Positions 17,470 through 27,600 are shown, numbered from the stretch's first letter. The stretch: DNA of 64,000 nt from Mucilaginibacter jinjuensis (GCF_028596025.1 NZ_CP117167.1:2170001-2234000), one strand, 5' to 3'. The notes: generated by a model not told the origin, from the sequence alone. Program-made: numbers and translations.

Positions 17470-19118
17470 TGACCACGATTAATGCGATAATGATGATGAA
17501 AAAACATACACATAAGATATTGGCTATTGTGGGTTTTATGGTTGCCGCGCTTACGCTTGGCAGCTGCAAGAAAGATCTGCTTGATCAGCACCCACTCAAC
17601 CAGATTACTGACGAAACGTATTGGCAATCCGCCGATGACGCCACTATGTTTGCTACCCGTATGTATACTTATATGCCCCAGGATAACTTCGTTTATTATG
17701 AAGGCATGAGTGATAACGGCATCAGTAATGACCCTAACACCCGCCGGTTTGGCAATAGTACACAGGACGCGACGATCAGCGATAAGGAATGGAGCTATGC
17801 ACCTATGCGACAGGCTTACAGTTTTTTTGCTAACGTGGATAAGGTGCCCAACATGGACCCTGCCCTTAAAAAACGTTTGATCGCCGAAGTCAAATTTGTA
17901 CTTGCATACCGGTATTTTATCATGACAACCCTTTACGGTGACGTACCGCTGGTGAACTCTTTAATTACGGATCCCAACGCGGCCGATATCCCTAAAACAG
18001 CCAAAGCAGCTATTGTAAAGGATGAACTTCAATGGCTTGATGAAGCGGCGGCGGATTTACCCCTCAGCTACACCGGGGCCGACCTGGGTCGTGCAACCAA
18101 AGGCGCAGCACTAGCCCTGAAAACGCGGATTTATTTATATACCGGGGATTACACGAATGCTGCGGCAACCGCGAAATCTGTTATGGATCTTGGCGTTTAT
18201 ACGCTTTATCCGAATTACTTCGATTTCTTCCAAAAGGACGGCGATTATTCTTCCGAGGACATCTGGTCGTTTGGATATACGCTTACCGTTCATCAGAACG
18301 GTCTGCGGGATATATTGGGCTCGCAGGCATTGATGAACGGAAGAAATATACTTGATCCTACATCTGAGCTTGTAAATGATTACGAAAGTAAAAACGGGTA
18401 TTATCCTTATACGAAAGATCCGGCTTATGTTGCTACTGACCCTTACAGTAACCGTGATCCGCGTTTGAGGCAAACCGTATTATGCCCCGGCGATATTTAC
18501 GCCTATCCATATTTTGCCAATATCAATCAGTATGACCCGTTCAACAACCAGGGCGACCGCATAGGCGGTGACTTAGGATCAAGGTCCGGCTACTCGTGGT
18601 GCAAAAATGTTGATCGCTATGATTACGTCCGTTCAGGTACTAATAATTGGAAAGCTTTCCGGTATGGCGAGGTGCTGCTGAATTACGCGGAGGCGCAAAA
18701 TGAAGTAGGAGGGCCATCGGCCGATGTTATCGCGGTACTTGACCAAATCCGCACCAGAGCAGGAATGCCCGGCATCTCGAAAACATTCCAGATCAATGGT
18801 TTGGCACTTACGCAGGACAATTTGCGTAATTTTATCAGGCATGAAAGGCGAATTGAACTGGCTGGTGAGGGTTTACGTTATTTTGATGTGTTGCGCTGGA
18901 GGATCGGTGAGCAGGTAATGCAAGGACCGATTTATACAGTGGATGCATCTGCCGGTATCTCGGATATCAGTACAGCTAACGGGCACATTAATAAATACCC
19001 GAAAACGGTTATTGAGCAGCGTTTTTTCAATAATCCTAAATTTTATCAATGGCCGATCCCTCAGTCCGCTATTGATGCATCAAAAGGTATTTTAACGCAA
19101 AATCCACTTTGGAAGTAA
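17469..19118 (+). CDS. SusD/RagB family surface glycan-binding lipoprotein
   Basis: Up to 549 aa. The first ATG overlaps the stop of susC by one base, but a start at 17496 gives the better lipoprotein signal (MKKHTHKILAIV..., lipobox LGSC). The TPR-rich SusD fold is seen in YRYFIMTTLYGDVPLV, ATKGAALALKTRIYLYTGDY, the FRYGEVLLNYAEAQNEVGG segment and ERRIELAGEGLRYFDVLRW, ending with NPKFYQWPIPQSAIDAS. It caps the SusC barrel and binds the glycan. It is co-transcribed with susC; a terminator follows. Confidence 0.95.
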   Translation: MTTINAIMMMKKHTHKILAIVGFMVAALTLGSCKKDLLDQHPLNQITDETYWQSADDATMFATRMYTYMPQDNFVYYEGMSDNGISNDPNTRRFGNSTQDATISDKEWSYAPMRQAYSFFANVDKVPNMDPALKKRLIAEVKFVLAYRYFIMTTLYGDVPLVNSLITDPNAADIPKTAKAAIVKDELQWLDEAAADLPLSYTGADLGRATKGAALALKTRIYLYTGDYTNAAATAKSVMDLGVYTLYPNYFDFFQKDGDYSSEDIWSFGYTLTVHQNGLRDILGSQALMNGRNILDPTSELVNDYESKNGYYPYTKDPAYVATDPYSNRDPRLRQTVLCPGDIYAYPYFANINQYDPFNNQGDRIGGDLGSRSGYSWCKNVDRYDYVRSGTNNWKAFRYGEVLLNYAEAQNEVGGPSADVIAVLDQIRTRAGMPGISKTFQINGLALTQDNLRNFIRHERRIELAGEGLRYFDVLRWRIGEQVMQGPIYTVDASAGISDISTANGHINKYPKTVIEQRFFNNPKFYQWPIPQSAIDASKGILTQNPLWK

Positions 19119-19124
19119 TTTCAC

Positions 19125-19153
19125 GAGGGCGGCTGGATTAGCTGCCCTCCTTT
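19125..19153 (+). terminator. Hairpin terminator after susD
   Basis: GAGGGCGGC (19125-19133) pairs with GCTGCCCTC (19141-19149), with one internal mismatch, and is followed by CTTTAT. It separates susCD from the glycosidase genes and may lower their expression relative to susCD. Confidence 0.65.
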
Positions 19154-19482
19154 ATCTATTACTCAGATTCCTATAAAGAAAAATGAAATACATAATTATT
19201 ACATGCTCACCTAATTGTCGTGCATGGATTTAAATGAATGCTTTCAACGCGCGTATGTAAAGCCTGTCCGGTAAACTTGCAGCATTTTACGGCCGCGAAA
19301 AGTAGTTTGAGATTTTGAAAGATCAAATTTCAGGCGAATCCAATGAAAAGATCAAATATACCATGTAGTCGGAGCAGGCAGGTGAAAACTTTGTTAGGCT
19401 GCACCAATAGCTTGTGCGGCAGGGGCAATGACCGCCTATTTTGTCAATCAGCCATTTAATTTACCCGAAATTCCTAATACTG
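19154..19482. other. Non-coding gap between susD and the first GH92 gene
   Basis: About 330 bases with several stops in every frame. The plus frame near 19300-19440 gives a broken peptide (ESNEKIKYTM, SEQAGENFVRLHQ) interrupted by stops, which might be a decayed small gene, but nothing is recognised. No convincing promoter is seen. Confidence 0.35.
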
Positions 19483-21768
19483 ATGAAAATTTTTAAGTGT
19501 CTTATCCCGCTACTTTTTTCCTTGCCGGTTGTAGCGCAGCGGGTTGACCGGATAACCGATCCTGTTGAATGGGTTAACCCCTTAATGGGTTCAGCGTCTA
19601 GCGGTGATTTGTCAAATGGCAATACTTATCCTGCTATTGCTTTGCCGTGGGGGATGAATACCTGGACGCCCCAAACCGGGCCCATGGGCGACGGCTGGCA
19701 ATATACCTATGACGCCAATAAAATACGCGGCTTTAAGCAAACGCATCAACCGTCGCCATGGATGAATGATTACGGTCAGTTTTCAATTTTCCCCGAAACA
19801 GGAAAAATTAAAATCAAAGAAGACGAACGCGCCAGCTGGTTTTCGCACAAAGCCGAAACCGCAAAGCCCTATTACTACAGTGTTTACCTGGCCGACTACG
19901 ACGTTACCACCGAAATTGTACCAACCGAACGCGCTGCCAGTTTCAGGATCACGTTTCCCAAATCTGACAGCTCACATATTATTATTGATGCGTTCGACAA
20001 AGGCTCTTATCTGAAAATAGATCCTGCTAATCAAAAAATATCCGGCTACAGTACCAGGAATAGTGGTAACGTCCCCGGCAATTTTAAAAACTACTTTGTT
20101 ATTTATTTTGACAAACCTTTCGTCGTAAACCGGCATACCGCCAACGATAAATCAGACGGCAGGACGATTGAAATCAGCGAAGATCATGCCATCGCTGTCG
20201 TAAATTTTAAAACAACAGCAGGGGAGCAGGTACATCTTAAAGTAGCTTCATCTTTCATCAGCTACGAACAAGCCGAGCTCAATCTGAAACGCGAATTGGG
20301 AGACGACAATTTCGAGACAACAAGGATAAAAGCTAAGTCAGTCTGGAATAAAACCTTAAACCGTGTACAGGTAGCTGGGGGCACGGTAGACCAGATGCGA
20401 ACCTTTTACTCGTGTCTCTACCGGATTCTCTTTTTCCCTAATAAATTATATGAGATCGACGCGAGTGGAGCGGCGGTGCATTACAGCCCATATAATGGGA
20501 AAGTGTTGTCCGGCTATATGTTTGCCGGAACTGGCTTTTGGGACACTTTCCGTGCTTTGTATCCATTTTTAAACCTCATGTACCCTGCTATTAACAAGGA
20601 GATGCAGCGGGGGTTGCTGAATGATTATAAAGAAGGGGGCTGGCTGCCCGAATGGTCGAGTCCTGGTTACTCGGATATTATGGTAGGTAATAACTCTGCA
20701 TCTGTAGTTTCTGAAGCTTATTTGAAAGGGCTTCGTGGTTATAACATTGACACCTTATATCAGGCGCTGCTGCATGGCGCTAATCATGAAGGCCCGATAT
20801 CAGCAGTTGGCAGGTACGGCGTCAAATACTATAATGAGTTGGGTTATGTCCCTTATGATGTTAAAATCGACGAAAGCGCAGCGCGTACATTGGAATACGC
20901 TTATGATGATTTTGCTATTTATCAGCTTGGCAAAAAGCTTGGGCGACCAGCTGCGGAAATTAACCTGTATAAAAAACGAAGCCTGAATTATCAAAACCTT
21001 TTTGATCGTTCAACGGGCCTGATGCGTGGTAAAAACAAAGACGGTTCGTTTCAAACACCATTTAATCCGTTTAAATGGGGAGGCGCTTTCACCGAGGGTA
21101 ATAGCTGGCATTATACCTGGGGCGTTTTTCATGATGTGCAAGGTCTGATTAACCTCATGGGCGGCAACAAGCAGTTTGTAAATAAACTGGATTCCGTATT
21201 TATTCTTCCACCCGTTTTTGACGACAGTTACTACGGGGGCGTGATCCATGAAATACGCGAAATGCAAATCATGAACATGGGGCAGTACGCGCACGGAAAT
21301 CAGCCTATACAACACATGCTTTACTTATATAACTACGCAGGTGAACCATGGAAAACACAATATTGGGTCCGTGAAGCCATGAACCGATTATACAAAGCTA
21401 CCCCTGATGGTTACTGCGGGGATGAGGATAACGGTCAGACATCTGCATGGTACGTATTTTCAGCAATCGGATTCTACCCGGTATGCCCGGCCTCAGATCA
21501 ATATGTACTCGGAGCCCCGCTTTTCGGTAAGATAACGTTGAACCTCGAAAATGGCAAAACGGTAATCATCAGCTCACAAAATAATTCGGACGCTAACCGG
21601 TATATCAAATCCGTGAAATTTAATGGTAAGCCATACGAACACAACTGGCTGAGTCATCACAAGTTGTTTGACGGCGCAACCATTGACATGCAAATGCAAA
21701 ACATTCCCAATAAGCAAAGGGGTATTAAACCTACTGACTATCCTTTTTCACTGTCGAACGATAAATAA
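19483..21768 (+). CDS. GH92 family alpha-mannosidase (first copy)
   Basis: A 761-aa exported enzyme; start 19483 (MKIFKCLIPLLFSLPVVAQ, a signal peptide) is preferred to the TTG at 19441. GH92 enzymes are calcium-dependent exo-alpha-mannosidases. Seen motifs: WVNPLMGS near the mature N-terminus, GTGFWDTFRALYPFLNLMYP, GGWLPEWSSPGY, YAHGNQPIQHMLYLYNYAGEPWKTQYW and CGDEDNGQTSAWYVFSAIGFYPV with the conserved acidic residues. It is followed 24 bases later by a second GH92 gene that differs at key places (GDEDNGQTS here against GNEDCGQMS there), so the two probably split different mannose linkages. Confidence 0.94.
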   Translation: MKIFKCLIPLLFSLPVVAQRVDRITDPVEWVNPLMGSASSGDLSNGNTYPAIALPWGMNTWTPQTGPMGDGWQYTYDANKIRGFKQTHQPSPWMNDYGQFSIFPETGKIKIKEDERASWFSHKAETAKPYYYSVYLADYDVTTEIVPTERAASFRITFPKSDSSHIIIDAFDKGSYLKIDPANQKISGYSTRNSGNVPGNFKNYFVIYFDKPFVVNRHTANDKSDGRTIEISEDHAIAVVNFKTTAGEQVHLKVASSFISYEQAELNLKRELGDDNFETTRIKAKSVWNKTLNRVQVAGGTVDQMRTFYSCLYRILFFPNKLYEIDASGAAVHYSPYNGKVLSGYMFAGTGFWDTFRALYPFLNLMYPAINKEMQRGLLNDYKEGGWLPEWSSPGYSDIMVGNNSASVVSEAYLKGLRGYNIDTLYQALLHGANHEGPISAVGRYGVKYYNELGYVPYDVKIDESAARTLEYAYDDFAIYQLGKKLGRPAAEINLYKKRSLNYQNLFDRSTGLMRGKNKDGSFQTPFNPFKWGGAFTEGNSWHYTWGVFHDVQGLINLMGGNKQFVNKLDSVFILPPVFDDSYYGGVIHEIREMQIMNMGQYAHGNQPIQHMLYLYNYAGEPWKTQYWVREAMNRLYKATPDGYCGDEDNGQTSAWYVFSAIGFYPVCPASDQYVLGAPLFGKITLNLENGKTVIISSQNNSDANRYIKSVKFNGKPYEHNWLSHHKLFDGATIDMQMQNIPNKQRGIKPTDYPFSLSNDK

Positions 21769-21792
21769 GTCGGCACAGTTATAAAATTTAAA

Positions 21793-24096
21793 ATGAAACG
21801 ATCGATTATCCTCCTTTTTACTTTTTGCTGGTCGTGGGTATTGGCCCAAAACAACCAGCAAACAAAATTTGTACAATACGTGAAACCTTTGATAGGCACC
21901 GGCGCTGTAGATACCAATAGCCTCTCAGGTAGCAACTTTCCCGGGCCCACCATGCCTTTCGGGTTTATACAATTAAGCCCGGATACACGTGATGCTCCGG
22001 ACGACCCGGCATCTGGTTATGACTATAACGACAAAACAATAGTGGGTTTCAGCCATACCCACCTCAGCGGTACGGGCGTAGCCGACTTATTTGACGTACT
22101 GTTAATGCCGTCTGCCGGTGAAATAAAATTGAACCCTGGAAATGCCAAAGTCAACCGGAGCGGTTATCGTTCCTCATTTTCGCACGACCAGGAAACTGCC
22201 CGGCCCGGTTATTATCAGGTACTGCTGAAGGATTACGGCATTAACGCAGAACTGACCGCTACGGGGCATACCGGTATGCACCGTTATACATTCCCGGCAA
22301 GTAAGCAATCCCATATTGTGTTGGACATGGACCACTCGCTGGATAAAAAGCGCGGTTACTGGGAATGCCGGGTTATAGGTGCCGAAATTAAGGTGATTAA
22401 TAACCACACCTTAGAGGGGTATCGGATCATCACAGGATGGGCAAGTTTACGCAAAGTTTATTTCCATGCGGAATTCTCCAAACCATTCGATAGTGTCTTG
22501 ATGGCTAATGGAAACAGCAAACCCCATGCTGTTAACGTAATTAACGGAACGGCTGTAAAAGCAGCGATAAACTTCAGTACGACCGATCAGGAACAGGTGC
22601 TGGTGAAGGTAGCGGTCTCACCCGTAAGCATTGAAAATGCCAGAATGAACATGGCCAGTGAGGTTGCAGGCTGGGATTTTGAACAGGTAAGCCGGCAGTG
22701 CGCTGATTCGTGGGAGAAAGAGCTGGGCAAAATAAAGGTAGAAGGGACGCTTGAGCAAAAGCAGATCTTCTATACGGGTTTGTACCATGCCTTTACGCAG
22801 CCAAATAACATGGCTGATGTCAATGGCGATTATCAGGCGACTGACATGACCATTCGCAACGCACCGGATAAGGTGCAGTATTCTACATTCTCTTTATGGG
22901 ATACTTATCGTGCGGCCCATCCCTTATATACCCTGACACAGCCGGAAAAATCTGCAGCGTTTATCAATACCATGGTCAGGCAGTACGACACCTATGGCTA
23001 CCTGCCCATCTGGCAATTGTGGGGTGAGGAAAACTATTGTATGATCGGCAATCATGCTATTCCAGTTATTACCGATGCCGTCCTAAAGGGTATTCCGGGT
23101 ATAGACGCTGGAAAAGCTTATGAAGCAGTAAAGGCTTCATCTATGACAGATCACCCGGGATCACCGTTTACGGCCTGGGAGAAATATGGTTATATCCCTG
23201 AAGATATTGAATCGCAGTCTGTATCTATCACTTTAGAAATGGCTTATGACGATTGGTGTGTGGCACAACTCGCCAAAAAACTGGGGAAGACTGAAGACTA
23301 TGACTACTTCATTAAGCGATCAGCTTTTTATCAAAACTTATACAATCCTAAAACAGGTTTTTTTCAGGGCCGGAATAAAGATGGCAAGTGGCTGTCCCCG
23401 TTTGATCCGCTTAGTTACGGGGGCAACGGTGGTAGTCCATACACCGAAGCTAATGCATGGCAATACACCTGGTATGTGCCGCAAAATGTACCCGACCTGA
23501 TTAAGCTGATGGGGGGCGATAAGAATTTCACCGCCAAACTCGACAGCTTTTTTACTCTGGCCAATAAGCCCGGTAATGTAAACGGTAATGCTTCCGGTTT
23601 TATAGGGCAATACGCGCATGGTAACGAACCAAGTCATCATATTGCTTACCTGTATGACTACTCGGGACAACCCTGGAAAACCCAGTATTATGTTTCCAAA
23701 GTATTGAATGAATTATACGACACGTCATCTTCCGGTTATGCTGGAAATGAAGATTGCGGTCAAATGTCCGCCTGGTATATTTTCAGTGCTATGGGGTTTT
23801 ATCCTGTAAACCCTGCCAACGGTGTTTATGCCATTGGCTCACCGATCCTGAAAAGTGCGGCTATCCGGTTACCAAACGGTAAAACTTTTAAGGTTAATGT
23901 GGAAAACGCCGGGACGCTAAACCGGTATATCCAATCGGTTAAATTAAATGGACGTACTTATAACAAGACCTATATCACGCAGAACGATATCATGAATGGC
24001 AGCACGCTGGAATTTATAATGGGCGCTAAGCCCAACAAAACATGGGGCACCCAAGCTGCGGCCAGACCGGCGGGATGGGGCTATATCAATAACTGA
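21793..24096 (+). CDS. GH92 family alpha-mannosidase (second copy)
   Basis: A 767-aa exported enzyme with signal peptide ending near VLAQ (residue 19). Motifs: YVKPLIGTG, GFSHTHLSGTG, DTYRAAHPLYTL, YLPIWQLWGEENYCMIGNH, GQYAHGNEPSHHIAYLYDYSG and AGNEDCGQMSAWYIFSAMGFYPV. These match the canonical GH92 catalytic region closely, including GNEDCGQMSAW. It likely removes alpha-linked mannose from N-glycans or mannan in the periplasm, supplying mannose released from oligosaccharides taken up by SusCD. It sits 8 bases before the fucosidase gene in one operon. Confidence 0.95.
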   Translation: MKRSIILLFTFCWSWVLAQNNQQTKFVQYVKPLIGTGAVDTNSLSGSNFPGPTMPFGFIQLSPDTRDAPDDPASGYDYNDKTIVGFSHTHLSGTGVADLFDVLLMPSAGEIKLNPGNAKVNRSGYRSSFSHDQETARPGYYQVLLKDYGINAELTATGHTGMHRYTFPASKQSHIVLDMDHSLDKKRGYWECRVIGAEIKVINNHTLEGYRIITGWASLRKVYFHAEFSKPFDSVLMANGNSKPHAVNVINGTAVKAAINFSTTDQEQVLVKVAVSPVSIENARMNMASEVAGWDFEQVSRQCADSWEKELGKIKVEGTLEQKQIFYTGLYHAFTQPNNMADVNGDYQATDMTIRNAPDKVQYSTFSLWDTYRAAHPLYTLTQPEKSAAFINTMVRQYDTYGYLPIWQLWGEENYCMIGNHAIPVITDAVLKGIPGIDAGKAYEAVKASSMTDHPGSPFTAWEKYGYIPEDIESQSVSITLEMAYDDWCVAQLAKKLGKTEDYDYFIKRSAFYQNLYNPKTGFFQGRNKDGKWLSPFDPLSYGGNGGSPYTEANAWQYTWYVPQNVPDLIKLMGGDKNFTAKLDSFFTLANKPGNVNGNASGFIGQYAHGNEPSHHIAYLYDYSGQPWKTQYYVSKVLNELYDTSSSGYAGNEDCGQMSAWYIFSAMGFYPVNPANGVYAIGSPILKSAAIRLPNGKTFKVNVENAGTLNRYIQSVKLNGRTYNKTYITQNDIMNGSTLEFIMGAKPNKTWGTQAAARPAGWGYINN

Positions 24097-24104
24097 TTTA
24101 CAAT

Positions 24105-25523
24105 ATGAAAACAAATATGATCAAGCAAACAACTTCTATTTTATTATTTCTGGGAATTTTTATTCCGTCACTGTTAAAAGCGCAAAAGGATAATTCGCCG
24201 GTGAGGCCGCTATCTGAGTTACAGCAGGATTTCGTGGACCTGCGTTTTGGGATGTTTATTCACTTCAACATACCCACTTATGCCAACCAGGATTGGCCGG
24301 ATCCGGAAATGCCGGCATCTGCCTTCAATCCAACCAAATTAAACTGCGATCAATGGGCAAAGGCAGCGAAATCGGCCAATATGAGTTATGGCTGTATCAC
24401 TACCAAACACCACAGCGGCTTTTGTATCTGGGATACCAAAACAACGGATTATAATGTGATGCACAGCCCGCTGAAACGGGATGTTGTGAAAGAGTATACT
24501 GATGCCTTTCGCAAAAACGGTTTAAAAGTATTTCTTTACTACTCTATCCTTGATACCCACCACAAATTAAGGCCAAATTGTATAACCCCCGACCATATTA
24601 AAATGGTCAAAGCCCAACTGACAGAACTGCTGACCAAATACGGCCCTATACAGGCTTTGATTATTGACGGCTGGGATGCCCCATGGTCGAGAATATCTTA
24701 TGACGATGTGCCTTTTGAAGAAATCTACCATCTGGTAAAATCTTTGCAGCCTAACTGCCTGTTGATGGATTTAAATGGAGCTAAATACCCGCAGCAGGCA
24801 TTGTATTACTCAGACATCAAGACTTATGAAATGGGAGCAGGGCAGCGCATTTCTGATAAAGGAAACCGCTTGCCGTCTTTAGCTTGTTTACCGCTACAAC
24901 AAAACTGGTTCTGGGAAACAAGCCATCCAACTACACCGGTGAAAGATCCGGTTAAATTGGTAAATGAAACGTTGATCCCTTTAAATAAACAAAATTGCAA
25001 TTTCATCTTAAATGTGGCGCCAAACCGCGACGGTTTAATGGACGATAATGCCCTCGCCGCTTTAAAGAAGATTGGCGAGTTGTGGCATAATGACGGCACC
25101 AAGGCACAATTACCGCAAATGGAGGCGCCGATCATTTCGCATAATCTGGCCAAAAAGCAACCGGCCAACTCGAGTTGGAGCGACGATTCTGCCATTATGG
25201 ATTTTGCGAACGATGATGACTTCGGATCTTCATGGGTATCTAACCCAACAATTACCAAAAATGCCTGGTATGAGGTAGATTTTAAGAAAGAGGAAGATTT
25301 TAACGCAATTGTAATTGCAGAAGAAAAATCGAATATTAAAAGTTATAGGTTGGAAGTTTATCAGAATGGCGCGTGGAAACCAGTATTTAATGGCGAAGAT
25401 GGCCATACAATTAAGATCCACAGGTTTGACCGCGTCAAAGCAACGAAGGCGAGGATTACGATTTTAGATGCCGATCATCAGCCTTCTATCGCCGAGTTTG
25501 AGATTTATAACGAGCAGCGGTAG
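24105..25523 (+). CDS. GH29 alpha-L-fucosidase
   Basis: A 472-aa exported enzyme with signal peptide ending near LLKAQ (about residue 27). GH29 is a retaining alpha-fucosidase family. The barrel shows RFGMFIHFN near residue 47, KHHSGF at 101-106 and LIIDGWD, whose Asp188 is the likely nucleophile. After about residue 350 there is a discoidin-like (F5/8 type C) beta-sandwich that often binds sugar. With the two mannosidases it points to fucosylated, mannose-containing N-glycans as substrate. It follows the second GH92 gene by 8 bases. Confidence 0.9.
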   Translation: MKTNMIKQTTSILLFLGIFIPSLLKAQKDNSPVRPLSELQQDFVDLRFGMFIHFNIPTYANQDWPDPEMPASAFNPTKLNCDQWAKAAKSANMSYGCITTKHHSGFCIWDTKTTDYNVMHSPLKRDVVKEYTDAFRKNGLKVFLYYSILDTHHKLRPNCITPDHIKMVKAQLTELLTKYGPIQALIIDGWDAPWSRISYDDVPFEEIYHLVKSLQPNCLLMDLNGAKYPQQALYYSDIKTYEMGAGQRISDKGNRLPSLACLPLQQNWFWETSHPTTPVKDPVKLVNETLIPLNKQNCNFILNVAPNRDGLMDDNALAALKKIGELWHNDGTKAQLPQMEAPIISHNLAKKQPANSSWSDDSAIMDFANDDDFGSSWVSNPTITKNAWYEVDFKKEEDFNAIVIAEEKSNIKSYRLEVYQNGAWKPVFNGEDGHTIKIHRFDRVKATKARITILDADHQPSIAEFEIYNEQR

Positions 25524-25530
25524 GGTTGTT

Positions 25531-26490
25531 ATGAAAATTGATAAAATTCTAATAATCGGGGCAAACGGACAGGTTGGTTCTGCTTTATTACCTAAACTCC
25601 GGTCCATTTATGGTGAAGAACAGGTCATTGCATCGGACCTTGCTTTGCCTTCAAAACCATTATCGTATTTTGAACAGGTTGATGCAACGGATAAACAGTC
25701 ACTTGCTAATCTCGTCAAAAAGCACGACATCACACAGATTTATCATTTGGCGGCTATTTTATCTGCCAAAGGGGAGGCCGACCCGATTTGGGCCTGGAAT
25801 GTGAATATGCAATCCTTGTTGAACGTATTGGGGATCGGCAGAGAATTTAAGCTGCATAAAATATTTGTTCCGAGTTCCATAGCTGTGTTCGGGTCAAATG
25901 TTCCAGCTGATTTAACGCCGCAGGATGTAGTTCTAAATCCATCAACAATCTACGGGGTTAGCAAGGTGGCTACCGAAAATATGTTGAATTATTATGCTGG
26001 TCGTTATGGGCTCGATGTCCGGTCGCTTCGCTACCCGGGTATCATCAGTTATCAATCATTACCAGGTGGTGGCACTACAGATTATGCGGTGGAAATTTTT
26101 CACACGGCCATCAGCGGCCGACGTTTTAATTGTTATTTGGCTGAGCATACAACGTTGCCCATGATTTATATTGATGATGCTATCAGGGCCACCATTGAGT
26201 TGATGGAAGCGCCAATTGATCAAGTTAAAGTTCGTACATCCTATAATCTTTCCGGTCTAAGCTTTACTCCTGGGGAACTGTTTAAACAGCTGCAGCAATA
26301 TTATCCTGATTTCGAGTGCGACTTTGTGCCTGACTTCAGGCAATATATAGCAGATTCGTGGCCGAATTCCATCGACGATGAGGACGCCAAAAATGATTGG
26401 GGTTGGAAAGTAGAATTTGATCTGGCTCGTATGACCTCAGAAATGATCGCCCATTTATCGGACTTGGAACTTTTGAATATAACAAATTAA
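25531..26490 (+). CDS. L-threonine 3-dehydrogenase-like, extended SDR
   Basis: A 319-aa cytoplasmic protein; start 25531 (MKIDKILIIGANGQVGS) is chosen because the in-frame extension to 25468 lies inside the fucosidase gene. The Rossmann GANGQVG motif, YGVSK catalytic Tyr/Lys, the PGGGTTDYAVEIF segment and LPMIYIDDAIRATIELMEA are hallmarks of the UDP-galactose epimerase-like L-threonine dehydrogenases, which oxidise threonine to 2-amino-3-ketobutyrate with NAD. It starts 7 bases after the fucosidase stop, so it may be co-transcribed with the PUL, although its role has no obvious link to glycans. Confidence 0.85.
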   Translation: MKIDKILIIGANGQVGSALLPKLRSIYGEEQVIASDLALPSKPLSYFEQVDATDKQSLANLVKKHDITQIYHLAAILSAKGEADPIWAWNVNMQSLLNVLGIGREFKLHKIFVPSSIAVFGSNVPADLTPQDVVLNPSTIYGVSKVATENMLNYYAGRYGLDVRSLRYPGIISYQSLPGGGTTDYAVEIFHTAISGRRFNCYLAEHTTLPMIYIDDAIRATIELMEAPIDQVKVRTSYNLSGLSFTPGELFKQLQQYYPDFECDFVPDFRQYIADSWPNSIDDEDAKNDWGWKVEFDLARMTSEMIAHLSDLELLNITN

Positions 26491-26543
26491 TTAGATTTAG
26501 TCGATACAGAAAATCTGACCCGGTTAAGAATGAAATAATTACG

Positions 26544-26584
26544 TGATAAGGGAAGGAGCGCTAATGGTATCCTTCCCTTTATCA
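26544..26584 (+). terminator. Long hairpin after the threonine dehydrogenase gene
   Basis: TGATAAGGGAAGGA (26544-26557) pairs with TCCTTCCCTTTATCA (26570-26584) with one bulged base and a 12-base loop. There is no strong T run, but the arms are long and the position after the last PUL gene fits transcription termination. Confidence 0.7.
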
Positions 26585-26589
26585 TTTGC

Positions 26590-27105
26590 TAAAATTTTAA
26601 TTCTGCCCAATCAAGAATGAACATCAGCTTATCATCGTGCTGAAAAAAGTTTGATTAGTAAGATTCATCATTTAGTTCCTACGCTTTGTCGACCGGGTAA
26701 GGGGCCGTGATACCGGTTAAATAGTTCTTTGTTCCTTTAAAGGCCTGAAATTGATCATATTCACTAGCAAGTAATCGCATTTCAATCATTTCTGCTCGTG
26801 CCAAGGGTATCAGCCAGATCATGGTCTGTATTTATCCTCGAAAAGAGAACCAACATGTACTTCAGCTCCGCTTGTTTCATGATGAGCTTTAGCGGTTTAA
26901 GTGGCCGGCTTTAAAAAGATTGTTATAGTTGGCGCTTTATAAAAATACTTTTTAAGATGACCTTAAAGTAGACGTCTTAGCCGGCTAAACGTTGCAGTTT
27001 CGGGTTATTTTACTTTCAAAAATAGGACTTAATACAGCTACCGTCCTGACAACTGTTTAATTCGCACGATGATTTAAGTTCTGTTTCTACAAGGAAAGTT
27101 ATTGT
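26590..27105. other. Non-coding region, possible decayed gene on the minus strand
   Basis: No intact gene is seen. On the minus strand from about 26822 to 26681 there is a short open reading (MIWLIPLARAEMIEMRL, then ASEYDQFQAFKGTKNYL and TGITAPYPVDKA) that has protein-like composition and ends in a stop; it may be the tail of a lost gene. I do not recognise it. Confidence 0.35.
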
Positions 27106-27113
27106 TATTTTTG
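27106..27113 (+). promoter_or_regulatory. TAnnTTTG -7 element before the ATG at 27118
   Basis: TATTTTTG is a perfect consensus match and lies exactly four bases before the ATG, the same geometry as the elements at 1073 and 1979. Confidence 0.5.
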
Positions 27114-27117
27114 TTTG

Positions 27118-27600
27118 ATGACTGACCTGAACGAATATGAATGCGGGATGCTGGATGCCATGCTGGAAGCATTTGGAATTCCGGATAGCCTGACGCGCTT
27201 TCAGTTATTGGAACTTTTTGACCAGGATGAGGCCACCGCGTTTATTATGGTGCAGGTTTTGGCCAGGGAGGAATTAGTTGCAGAAGCCGGTAAGCACGGG
27301 GATTTTGAATTGCCGGAAAAATTGGTGCTGAAGCCGAAAGGAGAGAAGTTTTTGCAAGAAGGTGGTTTTACCCGGCGTTACTGGCTGGCCCAAGAGAAGC
27401 CCGTGGAAGTTGGTGGCACGCTCCATAAGCTACAGCAGCAAAATATGCGACTTCAAAACTTGAAACTTTCGAACGAAATGGAAATAGCTGAACTGGCTAA
27501 AGTGATCAATCAATTGAAGGTCCGTCAATACATCTGGTGGGGGATCGTGATCATTGCATTTTTGATAGGATACCTGATCGGCCATTTACATAAACATTAA
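27118..27600 (+). CDS. Membrane-anchored hypothetical protein with winged-helix-like N-terminus
   Basis: A 160-aa protein in three parts: residues 1-85 look like a small winged-helix fold (MLDAMLEAFGIPDSLTRFQLLELF, LVLKPKGEKFLQEGGF), about 100-135 form a coiled coil (LHKLQQQNMRLQNLKLSNEME), and the C-terminus is a single transmembrane helix (YIWWGIVIIAFLIGYLIGHLH). There is no signal peptide, so the N-terminus should be cytoplasmic. Its stop overlaps the start of xseA by one base, implying translational coupling with exonuclease VII. The function is unknown. Confidence 0.75.
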   Translation: MTDLNEYECGMLDAMLEAFGIPDSLTRFQLLELFDQDEATAFIMVQVLAREELVAEAGKHGDFELPEKLVLKPKGEKFLQEGGFTRRYWLAQEKPVEVGGTLHKLQQQNMRLQNLKLSNEMEIAELAKVINQLKVRQYIWWGIVIIAFLIGYLIGHLHKH

